Positions 33,533 to 43,147 of a DNA stretch of 62,234 nt are shown here, piece by piece. The DNA lies in the NCBI RefSeq assembly GCF_013386165.1, contig NZ_JACAOS010000021.1, positions 392 to 62,625 on the forward strand. The letters run 5' to 3'. Numbering within the stretch: position 1 is the stretch's first letter; the number at the start of each line of letters is the position of its first letter. This DNA is from Pseudomonas gingeri (GTDB taxonomy: Bacteria > Pseudomonadota > Gammaproteobacteria > Pseudomonadales > Pseudomonadaceae). The translations under genes were made by a program, and so were the position numbers. The notes under the pieces were generated by a model. The model was given only the letters and a program-made list of their open reading frames with translations. It was not told where the DNA came from and did no database searches.

Positions 33533-34708
33533 TTACTTGACACGCTCCAGTGCGTTCAGGATCTGGTAGGCGGCCTTGACCCTGACCGGGTTGGGATAGT
33601 TTTTGTTGGCCAACATCACGATGCCAATTTTCTTAGCCGGTACGTAGACCACGTAGGCGCCGAAGCCACGGGTCGCGCCGGTCTTATTGAACAGCGCGTT
33701 CTTTTGCGGCGGCTGCGCAGGGTTGAATGGTGTCGTGATCTTGTGGGCCTCGGACGCCATTTCCGAGGAATTTCCCGTCAGCAGTTGCTCGAGCTTGACC
33801 GGGTAGGGGTAGAACTCCCAGCCCAGTCCCTGGGTGGTCCCATCGACCTGGTAGTAACCGCTCTGCGTCAGATCGACGGCTTTGTGCAGCGGGGCTTCGA
33901 GGGTTTCCGGCTGGAGGTTGGCTTCGACAAAACGCAGCAGGTCGCTCGAGGTGGTCTTGATGCCGTAGGCTTCGGCATCCAGAGCCCCAGGGCCGACCCT
34001 GACGGGTTTGTCATCCAGGGTGTAACCCTCGGCGTAATGCTTCATCTGTGCCGGCGGCACGTGGATATAGGTGTGCTTGAGACCCAGGGCCGGCAACAGG
34101 GTTTTTTCCATCAGTACATCGAAGGGCGCCCCCAGGCTTTTGGCGGTCACATAGCCAAAGAGTCCCAGGCTCGGGTTCGAGTACTGCCGGTAAGTGCCCG
34201 CCGGATAGATCGGTTTCCACTGTTTGAAGTAGTCGATCATCTTGTCCTGGGCGTCGAAAGCGTCCGGGAACTGCAGGGGCAGGCCACCCGCCGAGTAGGT
34301 GCCGAGTTGCAGCACGGTGATGTTGTCGAAGACGCTGTTTTGCAGTTCCGGCACGTAGTGGCTGGCGGGCTCCGACGGGGTGAGTTTGCCTTGGGCCTGG
34401 GCATAGCCGGCGAGGGTGGCGGTGAAGGTCTTGCTGACCGAGCCGATCTCGAACAGCGTGTCATCGGTCACGGCTTGCTGACGGGACTTCGAAGCCATGC
34501 CGTAGTTGAAGTGATACGGCTTGCCGTTCACCAGGACGGCGACGGCCATGCCGGGAATATTCTGCTCCTGCATGATCGGGCCAATGGCCGCGTCGACAAT
34601 CGACTGGATGGGGGCCTGGGTTTTGTCCGCGGCAAAGCTGTTGCTCGCGCCGACCAGCAGCAGGGAGGTCATCAGGACTTCCAGTTTGGCAAGGTTCTTC
34701 TTGAACAT
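33533..34708 (-). CDS. ampC: Class C beta-lactamase
   Basis: 391 residues. The signal peptide is about 1-27 (GASNSFA). All three active-site motifs are present: Ser90-Val-Ser-Lys93, Tyr176-Ser-Asn178 and Lys342-Thr-Gly344. The periplasmic enzyme hydrolyses cephalosporins through an acyl-serine intermediate. It is divergent from ampR, the arrangement that gives induction by cell-wall fragments. The omega-loop and length are normal for Pseudomonas AmpC, and no truncation is seen. Confidence 0.93.
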   Translation of the reverse strand: MFKKNLAKLEVLMTSLLLVGASNSFAADKTQAPIQSIVDAAIGPIMQEQNIPGMAVAVLVNGKPYHFNYGMASKSRQQAVTDDTLFEIGSVSKTFTATLAGYAQAQGKLTPSEPASHYVPELQNSVFDNITVLQLGTYSAGGLPLQFPDAFDAQDKMIDYFKQWKPIYPAGTYRQYSNPSLGLFGYVTAKSLGAPFDVLMEKTLLPALGLKHTYIHVPPAQMKHYAEGYTLDDKPVRVGPGALDAEAYGIKTTSSDLLRFVEANLQPETLEAPLHKAVDLTQSGYYQVDGTTQGLGWEFYPYPVKLEQLLTGNSSEMASEAHKITTPFNPAQPPQKNALFNKTGATRGFGAYVVYVPAKKIGIVMLANKNYPNPVRVKAAYQILNALERVK

Positions 34709-34722
34709 GCTTCAAAGACTCC

Positions 34723-34742
34723 CATTATGTTTCATTATGTTA
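34723..34742 (-). promoter_or_regulatory. Direct repeat in the ampC promoter region
   Basis: CATTATGTT occurs twice with a ten-base period (34723 and 34733). On the minus strand this gives ACATAATG twice, each resembling a -10 element, 15-35 bases before ampC. A clear -35 is not seen, as expected for an AmpR-activated promoter. The exact AmpR site in the 247-base gap could not be assigned with confidence. Confidence 0.35.
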
Positions 34743-34955
34743 ACTGCTCGCCCTGGAGCGGTTTTTTATGTCGAAAATATGCCGCTGCAATCGCTCGGCT
34801 GCGCTAATGGATGGGCTTTATCCCAGGAATTGCGTGGCCTCCCGTGAAATTCGGCTGCCCATGCCAGCGCCAGGACGCCGAATGTAGTCAGCGCGAGGAA
34901 AATCAGCAAACAATGAAATTTCAGATTAGCTATTAGAAAATTTAGGGGCTTGATC

Positions 34956-35834
34956 ATGGTTCGACCTCACTTGCCGTTGAATGCGTTGCGCGCCTTCGAG
35001 GCGTCCGCGCGGCACCTGAGTTTCACCCGGGCGGCGATTGAACTGTGCGTGACCCAGGCGGCGGTGAGTCATCAGGTCAAGGGCCTTGAGCGTCAGTTGA
35101 AGGTGACACTGTTCAAGCGCATTGCCCGCGGTTTGATGTTGACGGCCGAAGGTGAACGCTTGTTGCCGGTGCTGAACGAGTCTTTCGACCGGATTGCCCA
35201 GACCCTCGGACGGTTCGAGGGCGGGCATTATCGGGAGGTGCTTACGGTAGGCGCGGTAGGGACTTTCGCGCTGGGTTGGCTGTTGCCGCGCCTGGCGGAC
35301 TTTCGCGCCCGGCATCCGTTTATCGACTTGCGCTTGTCGACCCACAACAACCGCGTCGACGTGGCCGCCGAGGGACTTGATTTTGCTATTCGCTTTGGCG
35401 CCGGTGCCTGGCACGGCGTGGAAGCCATGGCGTTGCTGGAAGCGCCCCTGTCAATGGTCTGCACTGCGCAGATTGCGCGGCAACTGAAAGGCCCGGTCGA
35501 TGTGTTGAAGCAGACGTTGCTGCGCTCTTACCGGACGGAGGAATGGCCGCGATGGTTTCAGGCCGCTGGCCTGCCGGACGAGGGGCGGGTGCCCGAAAGC
35601 ATCGTCTTCGATTCTTCGTTGGCGATGATGGAGGCAGCGCAGCAGGGGGCTGGAGTGGCACTGGTGCCGGTGATGATGTTTTCCCGGCAACTGGAGGCGG
35701 AGCTTGTTCTACAACCCTTCGATATCGCTATTACCACGGGCAGCTATTGGCTGACACGTTTGCAGTCGCGTCCTGAAACCTCGGCGATGGCGGCGTTCAG
35801 GAGTTGGTTGGTCGAGGCTGTAGCCAAGGCTTGA
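34956..35834 (+). CDS. ampR: LysR-type regulator of ampC
   Basis: 292 residues. The opening MVRPHLPLNALRAFEASARHLSFTRAA and the HTH core VTQAAVSHQVKGLE are characteristic of AmpR. The effector domain (about 90-290) senses muropeptides: UDP-MurNAc-pentapeptide represses and anhydro-muropeptides activate. GVALVPVMMF and SYWLTRLQSRPETSAM match AmpR C-terminal features. It is divergent from ampC. The start is the ATG at 34956, with AGGGG upstream; an in-frame ATG two codons earlier is also possible. Confidence 0.88.
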   Translation: MVRPHLPLNALRAFEASARHLSFTRAAIELCVTQAAVSHQVKGLERQLKVTLFKRIARGLMLTAEGERLLPVLNESFDRIAQTLGRFEGGHYREVLTVGAVGTFALGWLLPRLADFRARHPFIDLRLSTHNNRVDVAAEGLDFAIRFGAGAWHGVEAMALLEAPLSMVCTAQIARQLKGPVDVLKQTLLRSYRTEEWPRWFQAAGLPDEGRVPESIVFDSSLAMMEAAQQGAGVALVPVMMFSRQLEAELVLQPFDIAITTGSYWLTRLQSRPETSAMAAFRSWLVEAVAKA

Positions 35835-35841
35835 GCAGCGC

Positions 35842-35910
35842 TCAGGAATGCAGCAGGGCGATGGCGAAGGACACGACAACGGCGCAGGCAATGGCAAAAT
35901 TGAGATTCAT
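35842..35910 (-). CDS. Possible 22-residue membrane peptide
   Basis: A short reading frame encodes MNLNFAIACAVVVSFAIALL followed by HS, a single hydrophobic helix. It ends 8 bases past the ampR stop on the opposite strand. Peptides of this kind are common as annotated-late small membrane proteins, but there is no clear ribosome site, so coding is unproven. Confidence 0.35.
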   Translation of the reverse strand: MNLNFAIACAVVVSFAIALLHS

Positions 35911-36011
35911 GGGGGTTCGTCCGGGACAGTAGAGGCGGGCCTATCCTGGACGGATCGCAGGCAAATAAAAAATTCTGTTTTACGATTTGAATGATCAATC
36001 GAAATGATGAT

Positions 36012-36836
36012 TCAAGCACCGGATTGTATGTACGGCGAACTGGATAGGACCGTTACGGGCGCCTGGCTCAGTTGCTGGTACATCTTGACCCGGCGATGGT
36101 TCTTGCCGAAGCCGCCCATGGCCGCCACCGTCCCGCTCTGGATATGGTCCAGGTAGCGGAACATCTGGCGTGGTGCAATGCATTCGACCCGGTAGCCCAG
36201 TTCGGTCATTCGGTCCTGCAGATCGTAGCCGGGATTGCCAGCGCTCATATGGAAGTGCAGCCCGTGCTCTTTGATCAGGCGAGCATTCCACAAGGCGCAA
36301 AAACTCTTCAGGTGCACTTCCCGAAAAGGCCTCGGTGCCCTGGCATTCAGACCCAGGGCGCGCAGGCCGCGTCGGGTGTAATGCTTGGCAAAGCGTGAGG
36401 TCAGGCGCCAGGCCGAGCGCACGACGCCCCGGTCCAACTGCTCCAGGCAGCCGACGGCGACGACATCCTCTGGGGTCGAGCACTGCCGGATCATCAGGCT
36501 GAACACGTCCGGGTCATGGATAAAGGTGTCGGTGTGCAGCAGGAACAGGTATTCGGTTTCGACTTCCGCCAGGGCCAGGTCCAGGGCCCGGCCATGGGCC
36601 GCGCTGCCGCGTTCAGGTGCGTTGCTTTCACGTTCGATCAGGTTGATCCAGTCCAGGCCGCGCAAGTAGTCGGTGCTCGCATCCTTTGAATCGTTATCGA
36701 CCACGAATACCGGGACATCGGTTCCGTGCAAAGCGATTTTCAGCAATTCCAGACAGGTTCTAGTCAGGTCATGGGTCTTATAGTTGACTAGCACAATGCT
36801 GTAGTTCGCTTGCAGGGGACGTGTGCGCACCATCAT
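36012..36836 (-). CDS. Family 2 glycosyltransferase
   Basis: 274 residues, cytoplasmic. A GT-A fold begins SIVLVNYKTHDLTRTCLELL; VFVVDNDSKDAST is the nucleotide-sugar loop and FLLHTDTFI the metal-binding region. The C-terminal half has WNARLIKEHGLHF and GYDLQDRMTELGY. It resembles rhamnosyl-like transferases of O-antigen or capsule loci, but no such genes surround it, so the acceptor is unknown. Two start codons in tandem (MM) are possible. Confidence 0.8.
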   Translation of the reverse strand: MMVRTRPLQANYSIVLVNYKTHDLTRTCLELLKIALHGTDVPVFVVDNDSKDASTDYLRGLDWINLIERESNAPERGSAAHGRALDLALAEVETEYLFLLHTDTFIHDPDVFSLMIRQCSTPEDVVAVGCLEQLDRGVVRSAWRLTSRFAKHYTRRGLRALGLNARAPRPFREVHLKSFCALWNARLIKEHGLHFHMSAGNPGYDLQDRMTELGYRVECIAPRQMFRYLDHIQSGTVAAMGGFGKNHRRVKMYQQLSQAPVTVLSSSPYIQSGA

Positions 36837-37076
36837 GGAAAGCCTCGCTCATGGGCCGATGTGAGTGCCTGGACGTTCAGGCGTGGGCGCATTCTGTAAG
36901 GGCTCAGGTTTCAGGCGTTTCTCCGTTGGGTAACTTTTTTGATACCTGGCTGTACTGTCGTGGGTTAGATGAAAGTCGCCGGCCCTCGGGCCTGTCAGGT
37001 TTGCGACCTATACTCAAGGCAGGTGACACCGGCAACACCACGTCCGTGCTTGAGCCGGTTTTAGGGAGCTGCGACC

Positions 37077-38108
37077 TTGAGCCTGCGTGTGCTGGTCCTC
37101 GCCTGGATGCTGCTGGCCGGATGTGCCGGCCCTCAGCGCGCCCATGAGGTCGTCGCACCGACGGTGGTTTCAGCGCAGGTCTGGCAGCAGATCGATGTCG
37201 ATCTGATCCAGGCTTCCGAGCAAGCCACCGTGCAAGCGGACGGCTGGGCACGCACTACCATGGAGTATTGGCGCACGCGTATCTATCAGCAAACTGACGA
37301 AAAATTCATCCCCTGGTTCGACGGTTACTGGACCCAGGAGTGGTTGTCGATCAAGGTCGGCTGGTACCGGCTCAGTGACCAGGGCGAGCAGGACCCCTCG
37401 GCCAAGCGCCTGGCCAGCTACCTGCAGGAGCAATATCGCGCGCGGGTGCTGGCCCCGGTGGCGTTGGAAATCGATCCCGACTCGATCATGGATCAGGCCG
37501 CACAGTTTTATCTCGAGCAGATGGGCAAACAGCTGGCGGTGATTGCCCAGCGTTATGGCGTGCCGACAGACCAGCTTGACCGGCACATCAATCAGATACC
37601 GGCAATCTCCCTGGCCCCACCCGCCGATCACAGCGTGTCCCTCTATCAAGCCCTGCATGCCGCGCCATTGACCCAGTTGCCGGCTTATAGGGCCTTGAGC
37701 GCGCGTATTCACCTGGCCGGGGGCGCGAATGACGGGACATCGAGTGCGGGGATCAACTCGGTGGCGCAGCAGACCAGCGAGAAGCTCCAGTCCGAATTCA
37801 CCGGCCGCGGGGTGGCGGGAGCGGTCGCGACAGCGGTCGGGCGGGTAGCTGGGGCAATGATTTCCCTTGGCGTCGCGGGTTTTCGCGCGATTGTCCACGA
37901 GCATGAACAGCCGGATACCCAGGTACGGATTCGCAAGAGCCTGGGGGAGGCCTTCGACAAGGCGTGGCTCAAGCTGGTCTCGGACCCCAGTGGTGGGGTG
38001 ACGGCCACGACCCATTACCTGTCAGCCCAGATCGAAGGGTATCTCGCGGCAGCGGTGGAGCAGCGGGTGCTGGCCGAGCCGCCGGTAACAGGGACAACGC
38101 ATCCTTGA
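37077..38108 (+). CDS. Predicted lipoprotein of unknown function
   Basis: About 343 residues from a TTG start, chosen because GGGAG lies at the right distance and it gives a complete lipoprotein signal: LVLAWMLLAGC, with lipid-modified Cys16. The body is helical, with EYWRTRIYQQTDEKFIPWFDGYWTQEW and a Gly/Ala-rich hydrophobic stretch (about 240-275, GVAGAVATAVGRVAGAMISL) that could enter a membrane. I do not recognise the family. It is likely in the periplasm. It stands before a MATE transporter, 87 bases upstream. Confidence 0.7.
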   Translation: MSLRVLVLAWMLLAGCAGPQRAHEVVAPTVVSAQVWQQIDVDLIQASEQATVQADGWARTTMEYWRTRIYQQTDEKFIPWFDGYWTQEWLSIKVGWYRLSDQGEQDPSAKRLASYLQEQYRARVLAPVALEIDPDSIMDQAAQFYLEQMGKQLAVIAQRYGVPTDQLDRHINQIPAISLAPPADHSVSLYQALHAAPLTQLPAYRALSARIHLAGGANDGTSSAGINSVAQQTSEKLQSEFTGRGVAGAVATAVGRVAGAMISLGVAGFRAIVHEHEQPDTQVRIRKSLGEAFDKAWLKLVSDPSGGVTATTHYLSAQIEGYLAAAVEQRVLAEPPVTGTTHP

Positions 38109-38195
38109 TCGTGGTGATGAAAACTCAACAGGGGCTTCTCTATCAGGTAGAGTCGCCGAGCACGCAGATGCCATCATTCGGAAGCCGATCCCTTC

Positions 38196-39551
38196 ATGCA
38201 AAAAAACGCCCCGCGCCCGCTTTGGCAAACCTATCTGGTTTTTCTCGCACCCATGGTGCTTTCCAATTTTCTCCAGTCGCTCTCTGGCACCCTTAACAGC
38301 ATCTATATCGGCCAGATGCTCGGTACCCAGGCGTTGGCGTCGGTATCGGGAATGTTCCCCATCGTATTCTTCTTTATTGCCTTGATCATCGGACTGGGGG
38401 CAGGGGCCTCGGTGTTGATCGGGCAGGCCTGGGGGGCTCGCGAACTGGACGCGGTCAAGGCGGTTGCCGGCACGACACTGGCCCTGGGCGCCTTGATCGG
38501 CCTGGTCGCCGCGATACTGGGCAGTGTGTTTGCGCGCCCGGCGTTGATCGGCCTGGGTACGCCTGCCGATGTCCTCGACGAAGCGGTTGGCTATGCCCAG
38601 GTCATGATGCTGATCATGCCGCTGCTGTTGATCTTTGTACTCTTCACCCAGTTGCTGCGGGGCATCAGCGATACGCTCTCGCCGTTACTGGGCCTGGCGG
38701 TCTCCACCGGCACCGGGCTGTTGCTGACCCCGGCGCTGATTCGCGGCTGGTTGGGTTTGCCGCAGCTCGGTATCCAGAGCGCGGCGGTAGCCGGATTGGT
38801 GGGTACGGCGTTGGCGATGCTCTTCCTGGTCTTGCGTCTGCGGCATAAGGCCAGTGTCATGGCCCCGGACCGGGCGCTGCTGATGGCGATACGCCTGGAT
38901 TGGGCGATATTGAGCAAAGTCCTGAAAATCGGTTTGCCCACGGGCTTGCAGATGGTGGTGCTGTCGCTGTCCGAACTGGTGATCCTGTCCCTGGTCAACC
39001 ATCACGGTTCCCAGGCGACGGCGGCGTATGGCGCGGTGACCCAGATCGTCAACTATGTGCAGTTCCCGGCGCTGTCGATTGCCATTACCGCCTCGATTCT
39101 CGGGGCCCAGGCCATTGGCGCCGGGCGTCTGGAGCGCATGGGGCCGATCCTGCGCACCGGCCTGATGATCAACGCCTGCCTGACCGGTGCCCTGATTGTC
39201 CTGGGGTATGTGTTATCCCACTGGTTGCTGGGCCTGTTCATCACCGACCCGACCACCCACGCCGAGGCCGAGCACCTGTTGCATATCATGCTCTGGAGCA
39301 TCCTGGTGTTCGGTTTCCAGGCGGTGATCGGCGGCATCATGCGCGCCAGCGGAACGGTGCTCGCGCCGGTATTTATCTCGGTTTTCTGTATCGCCGGGGT
39401 GGAGCTGCCGGTGGCTTATCTGCTGGATGCACGTTTCGGACTGGAGGGCGTGTGGATGGCCTTTCCGGTGGCTTACCTGTGCATGCTGGCTTTGCAGGCC
39501 ACCTATTACCGAGTGGTGTGGCGGCACAAGCGGATCGAACGCTTGATCTGA
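38196..39551 (+). CDS. MATE family multidrug/sodium antiporter
   Basis: 451 residues with about 12 membrane segments in two similar halves. It opens PLWQTYLVFLAPMVLSNFLQ and has the MATE features GAGASVLIGQAWGA (about 68-81), LTQLLRGISDT and VIGGIMRASGT. It exports cationic drugs, metabolites or dyes in exchange for sodium or protons. The substrate cannot be told from sequence. It is a single gene. Confidence 0.88.
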   Translation: MQKNAPRPLWQTYLVFLAPMVLSNFLQSLSGTLNSIYIGQMLGTQALASVSGMFPIVFFFIALIIGLGAGASVLIGQAWGARELDAVKAVAGTTLALGALIGLVAAILGSVFARPALIGLGTPADVLDEAVGYAQVMMLIMPLLLIFVLFTQLLRGISDTLSPLLGLAVSTGTGLLLTPALIRGWLGLPQLGIQSAAVAGLVGTALAMLFLVLRLRHKASVMAPDRALLMAIRLDWAILSKVLKIGLPTGLQMVVLSLSELVILSLVNHHGSQATAAYGAVTQIVNYVQFPALSIAITASILGAQAIGAGRLERMGPILRTGLMINACLTGALIVLGYVLSHWLLGLFITDPTTHAEAEHLLHIMLWSILVFGFQAVIGGIMRASGTVLAPVFISVFCIAGVELPVAYLLDARFGLEGVWMAFPVAYLCMLALQATYYRVVWRHKRIERLI

Positions 39552-39785
39552 AGGTGCCCCTCGCAGGGCAATGACATGCAGTCTCGGTTTTGTCGCCCGA
39601 TAGGGCTGCCAGGGCTGACGGCCGGCGCTTGCAGCAAGTGCTGGCCATGTCCCCGAGCGAGGTTTGGTACCGCTAAAAAGTTGCGTATTGGTACTAGGTA
39701 AATACCGCCAGAGCGCCTACCTTGGTAAAAGCCTGTGCAGGCAGGAGCCTGCGTTTCCAGTCAATAAAAACAAGAGAGTACGCTT

Positions 39786-41513
39786 ATGACGTTTGAACCC
39801 CTTGCGCGTTCGCTCCTGGCGACTGCGCTGATTCTGGCTGTTTCCCCTGCCCATGCTGCTTCCCAGGCCCCGGTCGCTGGCGAGAATGGGATGGTGGTCA
39901 CGGCACAGCACCTGGCCTCCCATGTGGGTGTCGATGTGCTCAAGGCCGGCGGTAACGCGGTCGATGCGGCGGTCGCCGTCGGTTACGCCCTGGCGGTGGT
40001 TTATCCGGCTGCCGGCAACCTCGGTGGTGGCGGCTTCATGACCGTGCAGTTGGCCGATGGCCGCAAGACCTTCCTCGATTTCCGTGAAAAAGCCCCCCTG
40101 GCTGCTACGGCCAACATGTACCTGGACAAGGACGGCAATGTCGTCCCCAACCTGAGTTCGAAAGGGTATCTGGCGGTCGGCGTGCCAGGCACGGTCTCGG
40201 GTATGGAACTGGCGCTGGAGAAATACGGCACGAAAAAACGTGCAGAGATCATTGCTCCCGCGATCAAGTTGGCCGAGGAAGGTTTTGTGCTGGAGCAAGG
40301 TGATATCGACCTGCTGCACACCGCCACCGACGAATTCAAGAAAGACATCCACGATTCGGGCTCGATCTTCCTGAGCAAGGGCGAGCCGATGCAGGTCGGC
40401 CAGAAGCTGGTACAGAAAGACCTGGCCAGAACCCTGAGGGAAATCTCCGCCAAGGGCACCGACGGGTTCTACAAGGGCTGGGTCGGTAAATCCATCGTCG
40501 ATTCGAGCAAGGCCGGCAAGGGCATCATCACCCAGGCCGACCTCGACAAATACAAAACCCGCGAGCTGGCGCCCATCGAGTGCGACTACCGTGGCTACCA
40601 CGTGGTTTCGGCGCCACCGCCGAGCTCCGGTGGTGTGGTGATCTGCGAGATCATGAATATCCTCGACGGCTATCCGATGGCGGACCTGGGTTATCACTCG
40701 GCCCAAGGCGTGCACTATCAGATCGAAGCCATGCGTCACGCCTACGTCGACCGCAACAGCTACCTGGGGGATCCCGATTTCGTCAAGAATCCTGTCGCCC
40801 ACCTGCTGGACAAGGGCTACGCCGAGAAACTGCGGGCTGCCATCGATCCGCAGAAGGCCGGGATCTCCAAGGACATCAATCCGGGCGTGGCCCCGCATGA
40901 GGGCAACAACACCACCCATTACTCGATCGTCGACAAATGGGGTAACGCGGTCTCGGTGACCTACACCCTCAACGATTGGTTCGGTGCGGGCGTCATGGCG
41001 AGCAAGACCGGGGTCATCCTCAATGATGAGATGGACGACTTCACCTCCAAGGTCGGCGTGCCGAACATGTACGGCCTGGTGCAGGGTGAGGCCAACGCTA
41101 TTGCCCCGGGCAAGACACCGTTGTCATCGATGAGCCCGACCATCGTCACCAAGGACGGCAAGACCGTCATGGTGGTTGGCACCCCGGGTGGCAGCCGGAT
41201 CATCACCGCGACCTTGCTCACCATCCTCAATGTCATCGACTACAAGATGAACATCCAGGAAGCGGTGGACGCGCCGCGTTTCCACCAGCAATGGCTGCCG
41301 GAGGAAACCAATATCGAGGCCTTTGCCCTGAGCCCGGACACGCAGAAGATTCTTGAAAGCTGGGGCCACAAGTTTGCTGGCCCTCAGCCGTCGAATCACC
41401 TGGCGGCGATCCTGGTCGGCGCACCGTCCCTCGGTGGCAAGCCAGTAGGCAACAATCGCTTCTACGGCGCGAACGACCCGCGTCGTAATACGGGGTTGTC
41501 GCTGGGCTATTGA
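39786..41513 (+). CDS. ggt: Gamma-glutamyltransferase
   Basis: 575 residues, exported (signal about 1-24, VSPAHAA). The precursor cleaves itself before Thr376 in GNNTTHYSIVD, which becomes the N-terminal nucleophile of the small subunit. Other landmarks are GGNAVDAAVAVGYALAVVYP, EKAPLAAT (glutamate-binding Arg just before it), and the oxyanion GTPGGSRI. It breaks down glutathione and transfers gamma-glutamyl groups in the periplasm. Complete length; single gene. Confidence 0.94.
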   Translation: MTFEPLARSLLATALILAVSPAHAASQAPVAGENGMVVTAQHLASHVGVDVLKAGGNAVDAAVAVGYALAVVYPAAGNLGGGGFMTVQLADGRKTFLDFREKAPLAATANMYLDKDGNVVPNLSSKGYLAVGVPGTVSGMELALEKYGTKKRAEIIAPAIKLAEEGFVLEQGDIDLLHTATDEFKKDIHDSGSIFLSKGEPMQVGQKLVQKDLARTLREISAKGTDGFYKGWVGKSIVDSSKAGKGIITQADLDKYKTRELAPIECDYRGYHVVSAPPPSSGGVVICEIMNILDGYPMADLGYHSAQGVHYQIEAMRHAYVDRNSYLGDPDFVKNPVAHLLDKGYAEKLRAAIDPQKAGISKDINPGVAPHEGNNTTHYSIVDKWGNAVSVTYTLNDWFGAGVMASKTGVILNDEMDDFTSKVGVPNMYGLVQGEANAIAPGKTPLSSMSPTIVTKDGKTVMVVGTPGGSRIITATLLTILNVIDYKMNIQEAVDAPRFHQQWLPEETNIEAFALSPDTQKILESWGHKFAGPQPSNHLAAILVGAPSLGGKPVGNNRFYGANDPRRNTGLSLGY

Positions 41514-41569
41514 GGCTTACGCCTAACCTGGTGGGAACCGGCTTGCGGGCGATGGCAGTAGCCTGGAAA

Positions 41570-41595
41570 GAAAAAAGGGCACCTTGCGGTGCCCT
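41570..41595 (-). terminator. Rho-independent terminator of the arnT operon
   Basis: AGGGCACC and GGTGCCCT pair around TTGC, followed on the minus strand by a run of T. It ends the arnT/GT39 transcript 11 bases past its stop, and may also stop ggt transcription from the other side. Confidence 0.85.
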
Positions 41596-41605
41596 GTTTC
41601 ATTGG

Positions 41606-43147
41606 CTAAAGCCCTTTGGCCTTGGGAATGTAGGCCACGCTGCCACTCTCTTTCTTCTTGGCAAGCCGCGCACCATTGGTGAGCTCGGTGTTGACCACAT
41701 CATGGTCAACCGAGAGGTAGCTCAACGGCACCTCGTCATGCTTGCTGTAGCTGGTGACGATCAGTGTGCGTGACGGATCCCAGCGCTGGCCACTGGTTTT
41801 CTCCAGCCAGGCCATGAATGCGGCGCTGTCGCCAGTACGCGGGTAGTCCTGGGAGTCGTTGATGTAGTAGAACGGCGTGCCCTGGTTGTTCATGTACATC
41901 GGCACCTTGTTGTCTATTTCGATCATGACGATTTTCCATTCGTCCCAAGGCATTTGCTGGCTGGCCTTGTTCCGCACGTCGTCGGCGAACTTGATCACGC
42001 CGCCACCGCCGTTGGTCCACGGGTAGATAACGTCGATCACCAGCAGCAGGAGCAGCGCCGCCGCCGCAAAGCCTTTCGACCAGCCGGGGCCTGCGACTTT
42101 GCCGGCCGCACGCTTCTCTTCCAGGCGACGGGTCACCCACCAGGCCGCGAGCAATTGGGCGAACGGTACCAGGGGTAGCACGTAGTAGCTACGGCGACTG
42201 CCGCTGAGGGTGAAGAACAGGAACAACAGCCCCAATCCCCAGACCAGCCAACGGGTGTTGGGCTCGATCTTCTTCCACTGGCGCAGGGCGACCCACAGGC
42301 CGAGGATCCAGAACGGTGCCCAGGGCAGGGTGTAGGCCGGCAGGTAGATCAGGTAGGTGTAGATCGGCCCCATATGGTCGAAGGGGTTGAAGAACCGCAC
42401 CACGTTTTCCTTGAACACCAGCTCCAGGCCACTCTCGCCATAGGTCGGTGAACCATAGAAATGCGACAGCACGAAAGGAATGGAGTACAGCACGCCAGCA
42501 ACGGCTATGGCGACGAACAGGCGTGGGTTGAGGTGACGTTTCCAGCGCCCGTCAGCCAGCACGTGGGGCAGCAGGATCAGTCCCGGCAGGATGAAGCCGA
42601 TCAGCCCCTTTAGCAGCGACGTCAGGGCCAGGATCAGGAAAAACACCGTGTAGCGACCCAGCCGCGTGTCGTCTGGCCCGCGCCAGTACCACCAGATGGC
42701 CGCGACCACGCCGAACACCGTGAGGATGTCGGCGGTTGCCACCCGTGCCCAGAACACGAAATAGAAGGTGGTGGCCAGCATCCAGCCGGCGATCAGCCCG
42801 GTGCCCTTGCGCCACAGGCGTTCACCGATCAGGTAGACCAGCCAGATCGTCAGCCAGGCGGCAATCACCGACGACAGGCGCAGCGACCAGTGGCCCAGGC
42901 CACCCATCAGGCCGGCGCTGGCGGTGATCAGCCAGTAGGAGGGCAGTGGCTTGTCGTAATAAGGCGAGCCCCTGAGGTAGGGATCGAAGTAGTTGCCCGA
43001 CTGCAGCATTTGCAGGGCGATGTTGGCCCAGCGCGTTTCTGCGCCCCACAACTCTCGTTGGCCCAGGCCAACCAATAGAAGGATGGCCGATACGATAAGC
43101 AGAAGCGTCAGTGCGCCTTTGTCTGTTTTCCAGAAACTCTGATTCAT
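41606..43147 (-). CDS. GT39/ArnT-like membrane glycosyltransferase
   Basis: 513 residues. About ten to twelve membrane segments lie in the N-terminal 370 residues; a soluble C-terminal domain follows (about 385-513). The first periplasmic loop carries the GT-C signature ELWGAETRWANIALQML and YYDKPLPSYWL. Its start overlaps the upstream arnT by four bases, so they are coexpressed and probably act in the same envelope glycosylation. It is related to ArnT but not the canonical enzyme; its lipid-linked donor is unknown. Confidence 0.82.
   Translation of the reverse strand: MNQSFWKTDKGALTLLLIVSAILLLVGLGQRELWGAETRWANIALQMLQSGNYFDPYLRGSPYYDKPLPSYWLITASAGLMGGLGHWSLRLSSVIAAWLTIWLVYLIGERLWRKGTGLIAGWMLATTFYFVFWARVATADILTVFGVVAAIWWYWRGPDDTRLGRYTVFFLILALTSLLKGLIGFILPGLILLPHVLADGRWKRHLNPRLFVAIAVAGVLYSIPFVLSHFYGSPTYGESGLELVFKENVVRFFNPFDHMGPIYTYLIYLPAYTLPWAPFWILGLWVALRQWKKIEPNTRWLVWGLGLLFLFFTLSGSRRSYYVLPLVPFAQLLAAWWVTRRLEEKRAAGKVAGPGWSKGFAAAALLLLLVIDVIYPWTNGGGGVIKFADDVRNKASQQMPWDEWKIVMIEIDNKVPMYMNNQGTPFYYINDSQDYPRTGDSAAFMAWLEKTSGQRWDPSRTLIVTSYSKHDEVPLSYLSVDHDVVNTELTNGARLAKKKESGSVAYIPKAKGL

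Noticed and set aside
34766..34957. A 63-codon minus-strand frame with a hydrophobic N-terminus in the ampC-ampR gap
   Set aside because: It overlaps the ampR start and its control region, has no ribosome site, and the C-terminal half has no conserved look.
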